A stretch of 64,000 nucleotides of DNA, from NCBI RefSeq assembly GCF_900112935.1, contig NZ_FONM01000005.1:91997-155996 (forward strand). Direction: 5' to 3'. This document shows, piece after piece, positions 44,083 to 52,252 of the stretch; position 1 is the first letter of the stretch, and each line of letters opens with the position of its first letter. A program made the position numbers and the translations under genes. The notes below the pieces were generated by a model. The model was given only the letters and a program-made list of their open reading frames with translations. It was not told the DNA's origin and made no database searches. Source of the stretch: Trichococcus pasteurii. Its GTDB lineage: Bacteria > Bacillota > Bacilli > Lactobacillales > Aerococcaceae.

Positions 44083-44412
44083 ATGACCCTACTATCAAAA
44101 TTACGTGGACTTCTTTCAGGTAAAAGTGAGGTTGTGCAGCCGACAGCAGCTGCAAACGCACCCGTTGCCCAAGCAAAACCATTGGAAACAGTCGATTTTT
44201 CCTTGTCTGTCTCGCAGGAGGACAAAGAATTGGTTGCAGCGATCGCCTCAGCGATACTTGTTCATGACGATTCGGATGTTACTGTCCAAGTGAAGAACAT
44301 CACAGAAATCGATCTGGAAAAAGAAATAGCTGCGGCCATCATTGGCGCAATTGCTGCAGGAGATCATCCTGCTTCGCAATTTAGGTTGAAGAGTATCGCA
44401 AGAATAGATTAG
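44083..44412 (+). CDS. OadH-like soluble subunit of oxaloacetate decarboxylase
   Basis: A 109-residue protein. An Ala/Pro-rich linker (residues 17-35) joins a short N-terminus (SKLRGLLSGKSE) to a conserved region (EDKELVAAIASAILVHDDSDVTVQVKNITEID). Its place directly before the biotin carrier and OadB matches the oadH-oadD-oadB order known from the Enterococcus citrate cluster, where OadH is a soluble subunit needed for the complex. The C-terminal domain probably bridges OadA and the membrane pump. AGGAAGAG precedes ATG 44083. Confidence 0.72.
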   Translation: MTLLSKLRGLLSGKSEVVQPTAAANAPVAQAKPLETVDFSLSVSQEDKELVAAIASAILVHDDSDVTVQVKNITEIDLEKEIAAAIIGAIAAGDHPASQFRLKSIARID

Positions 44413-44431
44413 CCGGAAAGAGGGAAAAAGA

Positions 44432-44833
44432 ATGTTAAGGAAATTCCGCATCAAAATCAACGAAAAAGAATACATGGTGGAAATGGAAGAGTTCGGAGCA
44501 CCGGCTGTAGCCGCGGCACCTGCTCAAGCAGCACCCGTACAAGCCGCGCCAGCACCAGTCGCAGCACCCATAGCCGCTCCAACAGCGCCAGCACCCGCAC
44601 CGGTTGTCGGAAGTGGCGAAGGCGACCCGATCACGGCGCCGATGCCCGGGAAAATCCTGGACATCAAAGTGAACGTCGGCGACGTCGTGGCAGAAAACCA
44701 AGTACTGGCCGTACTGGAAGCGATGAAACTGGAAAATGAAATCGTTGCGCCACGGGCAGGCACCATCACGGCTGTCATTGCCACAAAAGGAGCACCGATC
44801 GACGTCGGACAAACAATCGTAATCATTCAATAA
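44432..44833 (+). CDS. Biotin carrier protein of oxaloacetate decarboxylase (OadD-like)
   Basis: A 133-residue protein. A short N-terminal strand pair (FRIKINEKEYMVEMEEF) is followed by a long Ala/Pro linker (residues 23-60) and a biotinyl domain with EAMKLEN; Lys99 is the biotinylation site. It carries carboxybiotin from the carboxyltransferase OadA to the Na+ pump OadB. In many bacteria this domain is fused to OadA; here it is a separate gene. AAAGAGGG precedes ATG 44432. Confidence 0.9.
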   Translation: MLRKFRIKINEKEYMVEMEEFGAPAVAAAPAQAAPVQAAPAPVAAPIAAPTAPAPAPVVGSGEGDPITAPMPGKILDIKVNVGDVVAENQVLAVLEAMKLENEIVAPRAGTITAVIATKGAPIDVGQTIVIIQ

Positions 44834-44859
44834 AAACAACGTTTGGAGGGAAATAAAAA

Positions 44860-45981
44860 TTGGAACAAATTGTTGCAGGAATCTTATCCGTCACGCCCGG
44901 CCAACTGATCATGATGGTCATCGGCAGCGTGCTGATGTATCTGGGGATCAAGAAAGAATATGAACCGACTTTATTGGTGCCGATGGGATTGGGAACGATC
45001 CTCGTCAACTTCCCGGGGACCGGCGTCTTGACGCAGATGGTCAACGGAAGCGAATCGGAAGGCGTCCTGGATGTTCTTTTCGAAGCCGGTATCAGCACTG
45101 AGCTGTTCCCGTTATTGATCTTTATCGGCATCGGGGCCATGATCGACTTCGGCCCGCTCCTACAGAACCCATTCATGCTATTATTCGGCGCTGCTGCCCA
45201 ATTCGGGATCTTCTTCACGATTGCGGTAGCCGTATTTTTCGGATTCGACATCAGGGAAGCCGCTTCGATCGGCATCATCGGCGCTGCCGATGGCCCGACA
45301 GCCATCTTCGTATCCAATCAGTTGGCGCCTAATCTCTTGGGACCGATCACCGTCGCAGCCTATTCCTACATGGCCTTGGTTCCGATCATCCAACCGATCG
45401 CCATTAAAGCCGTCACGACCAAAAAAGAACGTCAGATCCGCATGACCTATAAAGCAGAAGGCGTCTCGAAGATGACAAAAATCCTGTTCCCGATCATCAT
45501 CACGCTGATCTCAGGCTTCATCGCACCGATCTCCTTGCCGCTGGTCGGGTTCCTGATGTTCGGTAACCTGCTGCGCGAATGCGGCGTCTTGGACCGTCTA
45601 TCTTTGACGGCTCAAAACGAGTTGGTCAACATCATCAGCATCCTGTTGGGGATCACGATTTCCATCAAAATGCAGGCTGAACTGTTCCTGAATCTGCAGA
45701 CGTTAATGATCATCGCCTTTGGTCTTGTCGCTTTCATCATGGATACGATCGGCGGGGTGTTGTTCGCTAAATTCCTGAACCTGTTCCGCACCCAAAAAAT
45801 CAATCCAATGATTGGTGGTGCCGGTATTTCTGCCTTCCCGATGTCCAGCCGGGTCATCCAAAAGATGGCAACGGAAGAAGATCCGCAGAACTTCGTATTG
45901 ATGTATGCGGTAGGATCGAACGTTTCCGGACAGATCGCATCCGTTATCGCCGGTGGATTGGTGCTTGGCTTCTTCAGCTAA
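44860..45981 (+). CDS. oadB: Na+-translocating decarboxylase beta subunit
   Basis: A 373-residue integral membrane protein with about nine helices. The family motifs DFGPLLQNPFMLLFGAAAQ, IIGAADGPTAIFVSNQLAP (with the Na+-coupling Asp) and MQAELFLNLQTLMII are present. It decarboxylates carboxybiotin and pumps Na+ outward. TTG 44860 has GGAGGG about 8 nt upstream. It sits between the biotin carrier and a tiny membrane gene that may be the gamma subunit. Confidence 0.93.
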   Translation: MEQIVAGILSVTPGQLIMMVIGSVLMYLGIKKEYEPTLLVPMGLGTILVNFPGTGVLTQMVNGSESEGVLDVLFEAGISTELFPLLIFIGIGAMIDFGPLLQNPFMLLFGAAAQFGIFFTIAVAVFFGFDIREAASIGIIGAADGPTAIFVSNQLAPNLLGPITVAAYSYMALVPIIQPIAIKAVTTKKERQIRMTYKAEGVSKMTKILFPIIITLISGFIAPISLPLVGFLMFGNLLRECGVLDRLSLTAQNELVNIISILLGITISIKMQAELFLNLQTLMIIAFGLVAFIMDTIGGVLFAKFLNLFRTQKINPMIGGAGISAFPMSSRVIQKMATEEDPQNFVLMYAVGSNVSGQIASVIAGGLVLGFFS

Positions 45982-46009
45982 CCTATTATTCTTTTGAAAG
46001 GAGATTGAC

Positions 46010-46141
46010 ATGAGCACTTTTGAAAATTTACAGATCGCCCTGGAACTGATGCTTTTTGGGATGGGAGGGATCTTTCTCGTCCTCTTCCTCCTGTATGTGG
46101 TTTGTATTGTACTGATTAAACGGTTCCCGGCCGATAAATGA
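46010..46141 (+). CDS. 43-residue OadG-like membrane peptide
   Basis: A short gene with a strong ribosome site (AAAGGAGA) before ATG 46010. It encodes one membrane helix (about residues 10-35) with the pattern GMGGIFLVLFLLYVVCIVLI, followed by KRFPADK. This resembles the single-helix N-terminal part of the gamma subunit OadG, which anchors OadA to OadB. Its stop overlaps in-frame ATG codons before oadA, so translation is coupled. The usual soluble tail of OadG is missing; OadH may supply that function. Confidence 0.75.
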   Translation: MSTFENLQIALELMLFGMGGIFLVLFLLYVVCIVLIKRFPADK

Positions 46142-46155
46142 TGGAGTTGATGAAA

Positions 46156-47544
46156 ATGACGAAAAAAATCCGTTTTATGGAAACAGTCCTGCGGGATGGG
46201 CATCAAAGTCTGGTGGCGACCCGCATGTCGACCCCGGAAATGCTGCCGATCCTGAAAAAAATGGACGAAGCCGGCTATGATGCGCTTGAAGTCTGGGGCG
46301 GCGCAACCTTCGATGCCTGCCTGCGCTACCTGAACGAGGACCCATGGGAACGGTTGCGCACGATCCGCAGCGAAGTGAAGCACACGAAGCTGCAGATGCT
46401 GTTGCGAGGGCAGAACTTGTTGGGCTACAAACACTATCCCGATGATGTCGTCGAATCCTTCATCCGGAAAGCAATCGAAAACGGTATCGATGTCATCCGG
46501 GTCTTCGATGCGCTGAATGATCTGCGGAACCTGAAGACGTCCTTCAAAGCCATCAAAAAATATGGTGGACACTGTCAAGGGACCATCAGTTATACGACCA
46601 GCGAAGTGCACAACAATGATTATTACCTGAAACTGGTTGCGCAAATGGAAACGATGGGGGCCGATTCGATCTGCATCAAGGATATGGCGGGCATCCTGAC
46701 GCCGAAGACTGTCTTCGAACTGGTCAGCGCGCTGAAAAAATCCACGGTGCTGCCGATCCATGTCCACACACACTGCACCAGCGGCATTGCCGAAATGACC
46801 TACCTGATGGCTGCCCAAGCGGGCGCGGACGGCATCGATTGCGCCATCTCACCGTTCTCCGGCGGGACCAGCCAACCGGCGACGGAATCGATGGCGATCG
46901 CCTTGGAGGAGATGGGCTATGACACCGGCTTGGATCTGGAAGTCCTGAAGGAGATTGCGGATCATTTCCGTCCGATCAAAGAAGACTTCCGCAGCAAGGG
47001 TCTTTTGAATCCGAAAGTGATGGATGTCGAGCCGAATACCTTGTTGTACCAAGTTCCCGGGGGCATGCTTTCCAATCTGCTTTCGCAGCTGAAAGAGGCG
47101 CACCAGGAGGACAAATATGAAGCGGTGCTGAAGGAAATCCCGGCAGTAAGGAAAGACATGGGCTATCCGCCGCTTGTGACGCCGTTATCGCAGATGGTCG
47201 GCACACAGGCGGTCATGAACGTGGTGAGCGGAGAACGCTACAAAATGGTGCCGAAAGAAATCAAGGATTATGTGAAAGGCTCCTATGGGAAATCGCCGGC
47301 GCCGCTATCCGAAGAAATCAAACAAAAAATCATCGGCGATGAGGAAACCTGCACGGTACGGCCGGCAGACCTGATTGAACCGGGGATGGCAGCCTTCAAA
47401 AAGGAAACGGAAGCGTACGCAGAGACGACGGAAGATGTCTTGACCTACGCATTGTTCCCGAATCTGGCTGAACCGTTTCTGCGCAAAAAGAAAGATCCGT
47501 TTTACGATGTGCCGATCCAAAACGTTACGATCATCCTTCCTTAA
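46156..47544 (+). CDS. oadA: Oxaloacetate decarboxylase alpha subunit, carboxyltransferase only
   Basis: A 462-residue carboxyltransferase. The TIM-barrel motifs are clear: ETVLRDGHQSL, WGGATFDACLRYLNEDPW, RGQNLLGYKHYPDD, the catalytic Lys in ICIKDMAG, and metal ligands in HVHTHCTSG. The C-terminus ends after the barrel and its helical cap (VTIILP), without the biotinyl domain, which is encoded separately. It moves the carboxyl group of oxaloacetate to biotin and releases pyruvate. ATG 46156 is chosen since GGAG lies 9 nt upstream. Confidence 0.94.
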   Translation: MTKKIRFMETVLRDGHQSLVATRMSTPEMLPILKKMDEAGYDALEVWGGATFDACLRYLNEDPWERLRTIRSEVKHTKLQMLLRGQNLLGYKHYPDDVVESFIRKAIENGIDVIRVFDALNDLRNLKTSFKAIKKYGGHCQGTISYTTSEVHNNDYYLKLVAQMETMGADSICIKDMAGILTPKTVFELVSALKKSTVLPIHVHTHCTSGIAEMTYLMAAQAGADGIDCAISPFSGGTSQPATESMAIALEEMGYDTGLDLEVLKEIADHFRPIKEDFRSKGLLNPKVMDVEPNTLLYQVPGGMLSNLLSQLKEAHQEDKYEAVLKEIPAVRKDMGYPPLVTPLSQMVGTQAVMNVVSGERYKMVPKEIKDYVKGSYGKSPAPLSEEIKQKIIGDEETCTVRPADLIEPGMAAFKKETEAYAETTEDVLTYALFPNLAEPFLRKKKDPFYDVPIQNVTIILP

Positions 47545-47558
47545 AGTTACTGGAAATG

Positions 47559-47603
47559 CTAGCATAATCTTTTTTATGAGACGAGATTATGCTAGTATTT
47601 TAT
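47559..47603 (+). terminator. Terminator after oadA
   Basis: The stem CTAGCATAATCT/AGATTATGCTAG is followed by TATTTTAT. It separates the decarboxylase operon from the transporter. Confidence 0.8.
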
Positions 47604-47625
47604 AAAATGGGAAAGCCACCCAGTT

Positions 47626-47653
47626 TTTGAGTGGAGTAGCGTATTCTTATAAT
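47626..47653 (+). promoter_or_regulatory. Promoter of the CitMHS transporter gene
   Basis: A consensus TATAAT lies at 47648-47653 and a weak TTTGAG at 47626-47631, with 16 bp between them. Confidence 0.5.
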
Positions 47654-47654
47654 T

Positions 47655-47668
47655 TGTAAGCGCTTTTT
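47655..47668 (+). promoter_or_regulatory. cre-like CcpA site over the transporter start of transcription
   Basis: TGTAAGCGCTTTTT matches TGWAARCGYTWWCW in all but one position. It lies directly after the -10 box, so CcpA binding should repress the transporter when preferred sugars are present. Confidence 0.6.
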
Positions 47669-47729
47669 GATAGGCTCATTCATTTTGAATCGAGTCAACA
47701 ACTCAAACGAAGAAGGGACATAATTATTT

Positions 47730-49097
47730 ATGATATTGACATTCCTTGCGATCGCAATGATCACCATCTTTATTGTCGTACTGGCGAAAAAGAAACTTTC
47801 CATTTTTGGGGCTTTGACCTTAATCCCATTGATTTTCGGTATTATCGCTACTTTCGTGAACAAGGTGCCTTTGACGGACATGTTCGAATGGATCAAGACA
47901 GGGCTATTCTACAGCGTCAATGCTGAAACAGGGAAAGTATCAATGGGTGTAATCTCTCCCGCAATCGTCATCCTGTTTGCGGTACTGTACTTCGGCGTCA
48001 TGCTGAATGTCGGTCTGTTCGATCCGTTGTGCGAATTCTTCATCAAAAAAGCCAAAGGTGACCCGTTGAAAGTTACGGTGGCTACTGTTTTGACTTCGTT
48101 GGTCGTAACCATGAACGGCGATACGACAACTACGATCATCATCTGTGTGGCAGCCTTCATCGAACTTTGGAAACAGATGAAGATGAACCTGCTTTACTTA
48201 GCGGTCATCATCGTTACGCCGATCGGTATCTTCAACCAATTGCCTTGGGGCGGCCCGACAATCGCGGCCAGCACAGCAATGGGCGTGGAAATCAGCACCT
48301 TGTTTGCGGCTTTGTTGCCAGGGCTATTGGTTGCAGCTGTGTATGCAGTAATCATGGCCTACATCATCGGACTTAAGGAAAGAAAACGCCTGAACTTTGA
48401 TCCGAAAGATGCCAAAGATGTCTCACCTGAAACGATTCAAGGCATGTTGAACGCAATCCGCGATAACGAACCTGAATTGAAAAGACCTAAAATGTGGTGG
48501 TTCAACCTGATCATGACGCTAGCGATTTTGGCGATGCTGATCATGGATATTGCCCACGGTGGTATCCTGTTCATGCTGGGAGCCGCAATCGCTTTGACTG
48601 CGAATTACCGCTCTTCTAAACTGGTTACCGAGCGTTTGGATGCACTTGCTGCCGATTCTTTGGCGCCTGCCTTGGCTACTTTGGCAGCCGGTGTCTTCTC
48701 AGGAATCTTGACAGGAAGCGGAATGGCTACTGCTTTGGCGGAAGGGATCACCAAAATCATCCCTGAAGCGTTGGGTACGCATATGGCACCGATCTATGCC
48801 ATCATCTCTGCACCAGCAATCACATTCCTGCCGCAGGATGCTTTCTACTTCGGAATCGCCAGCGTAATGGCAGGCGTAATGGGCCAGTTCGGCATCACAC
48901 CGGATCAGGCTGCCGTCGCTTCAATGGTAGGGCAAGCATTCCGCTTGATCAGCCCGGTCATCCCGGCCTTGTACATGCTTTGCGAATACACGGAGATCAA
49001 CTTCGTCGACTTCCAAAAAGGCTACATCAAGTTTGCTTGGCCGATCCTGTTCATCTACATCATCGTTTACGGCATCACAGGTGTCATGCCGCTTTAA
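47730..49097 (+). CDS. CitMHS family carboxylate transporter
   Basis: A 455-residue protein with about 11-12 helices of the citrate-Mg2+:H+ (CitM) family. Family motifs include VTMNGDTTTTIIICVAAF, FNQLPWGGPTIAAS, FSGILTGSGMATALA and AITFLPQDAFYFG. CitM relatives carry metal-citrate; next to ttdAB this one could import tartrate or another dicarboxylate, or citrate. No citrate lyase genes are in the window, which favours tartrate. The start ATG is about 13 nt from GAAGGG. It has its own promoter and terminator. Confidence 0.88.
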   Translation: MILTFLAIAMITIFIVVLAKKKLSIFGALTLIPLIFGIIATFVNKVPLTDMFEWIKTGLFYSVNAETGKVSMGVISPAIVILFAVLYFGVMLNVGLFDPLCEFFIKKAKGDPLKVTVATVLTSLVVTMNGDTTTTIIICVAAFIELWKQMKMNLLYLAVIIVTPIGIFNQLPWGGPTIAASTAMGVEISTLFAALLPGLLVAAVYAVIMAYIIGLKERKRLNFDPKDAKDVSPETIQGMLNAIRDNEPELKRPKMWWFNLIMTLAILAMLIMDIAHGGILFMLGAAIALTANYRSSKLVTERLDALAADSLAPALATLAAGVFSGILTGSGMATALAEGITKIIPEALGTHMAPIYAIISAPAITFLPQDAFYFGIASVMAGVMGQFGITPDQAAVASMVGQAFRLISPVIPALYMLCEYTEINFVDFQKGYIKFAWPILFIYIIVYGITGVMPL

Positions 49098-49126
49098 GCT
49101 TCAACAATAATAAAGTGAATGAATGG

Positions 49127-49160
49127 AAGCGTTCGGGGGATAAAACCGAGCGCTTTTTTG
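49127..49160 (+). terminator. Terminator of the CitMHS gene
   Basis: The stem AAGCG(T)TCGG/CCGA(G)CGCTT is followed by a T-run. Confidence 0.85.
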
Positions 49161-49276
49161 TGCATGTTGCTCGTGTTAATTAAATAATTTTTAAAACTAA
49201 CATAGTGACACCCTATAATATATGGTAATATTGAAGAAAGAGAGCATCGGAGTCAACGGGAAAGAAGGGTTGCCAT

Positions 49277-51277
49277 TTGGAAAATAACCAGAGCATTTTT
49301 GATACAATTTGCCGGCTGCGGGATGAGCAGCCTGGTCTGCCTTATCGGTTCCAGGATGAGTGGACGGCTGGGCAAAAAGATGTGCTTTATGTCCTTGCAT
49401 CGGAAGGGATCCCTTTTTGGCGGAAAGAGGATTTGGCGAAGGAGTGCTGCAGCATCCTCAAGGACCTCGTCAACAAAGAAGAAGCAATCCTGACAGACCC
49501 CGTCCTGCGCCATTTTCTGGAGCATTACCCGATCTGCAGTTACTTCCTTGAATTGCGTGAAAGAGTGCGGATTACTCTGGAAGCAGAATCAGGAGCACGG
49601 GAGCGGTTGTACCATCTCGGCATGCGGCTCGCACGGAGCGGCGCCGATCCGGAACAGGTGAAACTGGGCATCATCCTTTTGGGTTTCTTTCCATATGATA
49701 CGACCAAACAGATCATGCGCACACTGGGTTACCACAGTGAGTACACTTTGTACGTGCTCGAGAGCATCCAGTTCGTTTTCCCGTTGCAGAACAATTTCAT
49801 CTTCGAATTGGCCAAGCACACGGTCGGATACGGGAAGCTGGCGGCCATGTTCCTGCTGAAGCCGGTCAGGTGGGAACAGCAGCATTGGATGATGCATGAA
49901 GGCATCAAGAGCGATTTTCTCGCCAACATCTACGCCAATCTCTGCATCCAGAAAACGGATATGCGCGCCTATTTCAAGCAGACCGAGATCACGGCCGCCA
50001 ATTTCACGGATTTCGCTTACCTGATCTGCTATGCCGACTACAATAATGACAGCGTGACCATCGATGCTCAGCTGGACTTCCTGTACAAGTTCATCGATAA
50101 GCGCGACTACGCGGCAAACTTCATCGATCTCGGCGCGCTCGTCAGCATCTGGTATCAGACAGTCGACTATTGGCAGCAGGATTACGACTACATCAGTCAA
50201 AATGAAACGAAATACCGCCGCACCAAAACCATGTGGGATACCCGCATCTCCCGCTACGAAAAGTTGGTGCACAAAGTTGAGAGCTACCTTCATCAGCCGA
50301 AATGGCGCCACATCGTTTATCAGGAAATTTCATCCCCGAAGGAATCGGATAGACTGATCATGAAAGTGCTTGTCTATCTGAACATGCATCCCGATTTTCC
50401 GGCCTTCATGGAAGTGCTGAGTCGGCAACCTTTGGGCTTCAATATGCTCGACTTTTTCCTGAAAATCAATCCCGAACTCTATTTCGACGATGTCTGCGAA
50501 TATCTTGAATCAATCCTGAACCCTGATCTTTACGCGCTCCCTCTGGAAACCGAAGAGCCGGAAAATCCGAGCGTTACCGATCTGATGCGCGCGGATGAAT
50601 GGCTGCTGCGCCTGTTCGAAGTGATGAGCGAGAAACGTAAATACAATGAAGCATGGTGCATCCGCGGCATCCACTACCGCCATGCCGGCGTGCGCAAAAA
50701 GGCAGTTCAAGTGTTGCAGCAGCACAGAAAAAAATGGTCCGATCAGGTGAAACACGAACTCCAAATCGCGCTTGAGAAGGAGCCGAACATCAAACTGAAG
50801 CGGCAAATCGACAGACTGTTGCAGCCGGAAAATCCGAAGAACCAAAAAGAAAGCCGTTATCTGAAGATGAAGCAACCGCCGTTGAGCCATGCCCATACGG
50901 ACAAGGAATTGCTGCATACCTACATCGCCGGCACCCAGTTCCATGAGTTGAGCGGAGTCGCCGATTTCCTGAAACAGGGGGATTTGTTGCAGCTTGTCCG
51001 CGAGGCCGACAATGCTTATGACGCCAATGCCATCGCCGTTGCGACGCAAGCTGGCTACATGTTGGGGTATGTGCCGCGGTCGGAGAATCCCGTCCTGGCC
51101 AAATTGATCGATGCTGAAGAGCGGCTGTACGCAATCCTTGAATCGCCGACAGTCGAGATGGAACGCCCGAAAATCACCATCGTCCTGAAACGAACTTTTT
51201 TCCAGGCGCAACCGACTGAGCAGGGCCAAGGCATCATCCTGCCGTTCCCGCCGCCCAAGAAAAAGAAATATGAATAA
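49277..51277 (+). CDS. Large helical protein with C-terminal HIRAN domain
   Basis: A 666-residue protein. About 540 residues of mostly helical sequence, with no motif I recognise, are followed by a HIRAN domain (about residues 555-650). This begins HTYIAGTQFHELSGV and has EADNAYDANAIAV and GYVPRSENPVLAKLI. HIRAN domains bind the 3' ends of DNA and are seen with helicases or nucleases. Here no helicase or nuclease motif is visible, so the N-terminal part is of interest. TTG 49277 has AAAGAAGGG 8 nt upstream. It is monocistronic; repeat copy B begins 7 nt after its stop. Confidence 0.75.
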   Translation: MENNQSIFDTICRLRDEQPGLPYRFQDEWTAGQKDVLYVLASEGIPFWRKEDLAKECCSILKDLVNKEEAILTDPVLRHFLEHYPICSYFLELRERVRITLEAESGARERLYHLGMRLARSGADPEQVKLGIILLGFFPYDTTKQIMRTLGYHSEYTLYVLESIQFVFPLQNNFIFELAKHTVGYGKLAAMFLLKPVRWEQQHWMMHEGIKSDFLANIYANLCIQKTDMRAYFKQTEITAANFTDFAYLICYADYNNDSVTIDAQLDFLYKFIDKRDYAANFIDLGALVSIWYQTVDYWQQDYDYISQNETKYRRTKTMWDTRISRYEKLVHKVESYLHQPKWRHIVYQEISSPKESDRLIMKVLVYLNMHPDFPAFMEVLSRQPLGFNMLDFFLKINPELYFDDVCEYLESILNPDLYALPLETEEPENPSVTDLMRADEWLLRLFEVMSEKRKYNEAWCIRGIHYRHAGVRKKAVQVLQQHRKKWSDQVKHELQIALEKEPNIKLKRQIDRLLQPENPKNQKESRYLKMKQPPLSHAHTDKELLHTYIAGTQFHELSGVADFLKQGDLLQLVREADNAYDANAIAVATQAGYMLGYVPRSENPVLAKLIDAEERLYAILESPTVEMERPKITIVLKRTFFQAQPTEQGQGIILPFPPPKKKKYE

Positions 51278-51283
51278 GAAAAA

Positions 51284-51530
51284 GAAAAGCGGAACGGGTT
51301 CGTTCAGTCCTGAAAGAAATTTAGGAAATCTGGCCCTGAATGAGCATCATAGAGCGCAATTGCTGAGAGACTTCCTGCGTCAGCAGGTTAGTCGAATAGT
51401 ATCCTTGGCTCGGTAGAGACAAGGGGTTCCTTTATCCCTTTCCGAAGGGCTAACCCGTGCAGCTAGCCAACGTCTTGGGATGCACAAAATATTTTGCAAT
51501 CCTGTGAAACACCTGCGGTGAAGCACTTTT
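51284..51530 (+). repeat. Intergenic long-hairpin element, copy B
   Basis: Both ends match copy A (4197-4381): 51284-51360 with two mismatches, and 51439-51530 with more. The middle (51361-51438) is a 78-nt segment not present in copy A and holds its own hairpin CCTGC-GTCA-GCAGG. The element begins 7 nt after the stop of the HIRAN gene, the same spacing and direction as copy A. Confidence 0.8.
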
Positions 51531-51684
51531 AGTTCAGAAAAATTTATACTATTCTACAAAAAACGGAGAGGAACATCGAAAGAACACGGTGTTCCTCTTT
51601 TTGCGCGGAATTGAACTTGACTATTTCGGAGGAAAGTCGAAAATGAAAGGAGAGAGTCATTCTGACATAAGGGAGCATAAACAT

Positions 51685-52188
51685 ATGAATTTTGGGAAAC
51701 TATTGGGTACATTGATTGTGGCTTTCATCGGAGGTTGGGCAGGGATCCGCTTTCGTGTGCCGGCCGGAGGGATGATCGGTTCGCTGGTCGCAGTAGCCAT
51801 CTACAATTATTTTTCTCAGATGGGCTACATGCCGGCCAATCTGAAGATCATCGGCCAAATCATCATCGGCGGAACCATCGGCATGAACTTCACGAAAAGC
51901 AGCTTGGCCGAAATGAAACAGGTGTTTTTCCCTGCCGTCACTTCCGTCCTGATTTTGTTGACGGTCGGAGTGATTGCGGGCTATATCCTGCATAAAGTGG
52001 CCGGAATCGATCTGATCACGGCCTTGCTGGGGACCTCCCCAGGCGGATTGACGGACATGACCATCTTGGCTGCGGCTTTTGAGGCGGACACGATCGTCGT
52101 CTCCTCCATCCATCTCGTTCGGCTGTTCTCGGTCATCCTGTTGATGCCGATCTTTGTCCGGATCATCAGCACCTATATCAACAAATAA
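51685..52188 (+). CDS. AbrB family membrane protein, half-size
   Basis: A 167-residue membrane protein with about five helices and the motifs PAGGMIGSLVAVAIYN and LGTSPGGLTDMTILAAAFEAD, typical of the AbrB (ammonia monooxygenase-like) family. Usual members hold two such halves (~350 residues), so this one probably works as a dimer. An upstream ATG at 51643 also has a good ribosome site (GGAGG) and would add 14 residues. Function is not established; a transport role is assumed. A bidirectional terminator follows. Confidence 0.82.
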   Translation: MNFGKLLGTLIVAFIGGWAGIRFRVPAGGMIGSLVAVAIYNYFSQMGYMPANLKIIGQIIIGGTIGMNFTKSSLAEMKQVFFPAVTSVLILLTVGVIAGYILHKVAGIDLITALLGTSPGGLTDMTILAAAFEADTIVVSSIHLVRLFSVILLMPIFVRIISTYINK

Positions 52189-52193
52189 GCAAT

Positions 52194-52243
52194 AAAAAGT
52201 GGGGCGGAAAATCCGATTTGGATTATCCGCCCCACTTTTTTTA
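52194..52243 (+). terminator. Bidirectional terminator
   Basis: The stem AAAAGTGGGGCGGA/TCCGCCCCACTTTT is flanked by A- and T-runs. It serves the AbrB-like gene and the convergent DegV gene. Confidence 0.92.
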
Positions 52244-52252
52244 CAAAAGCTG

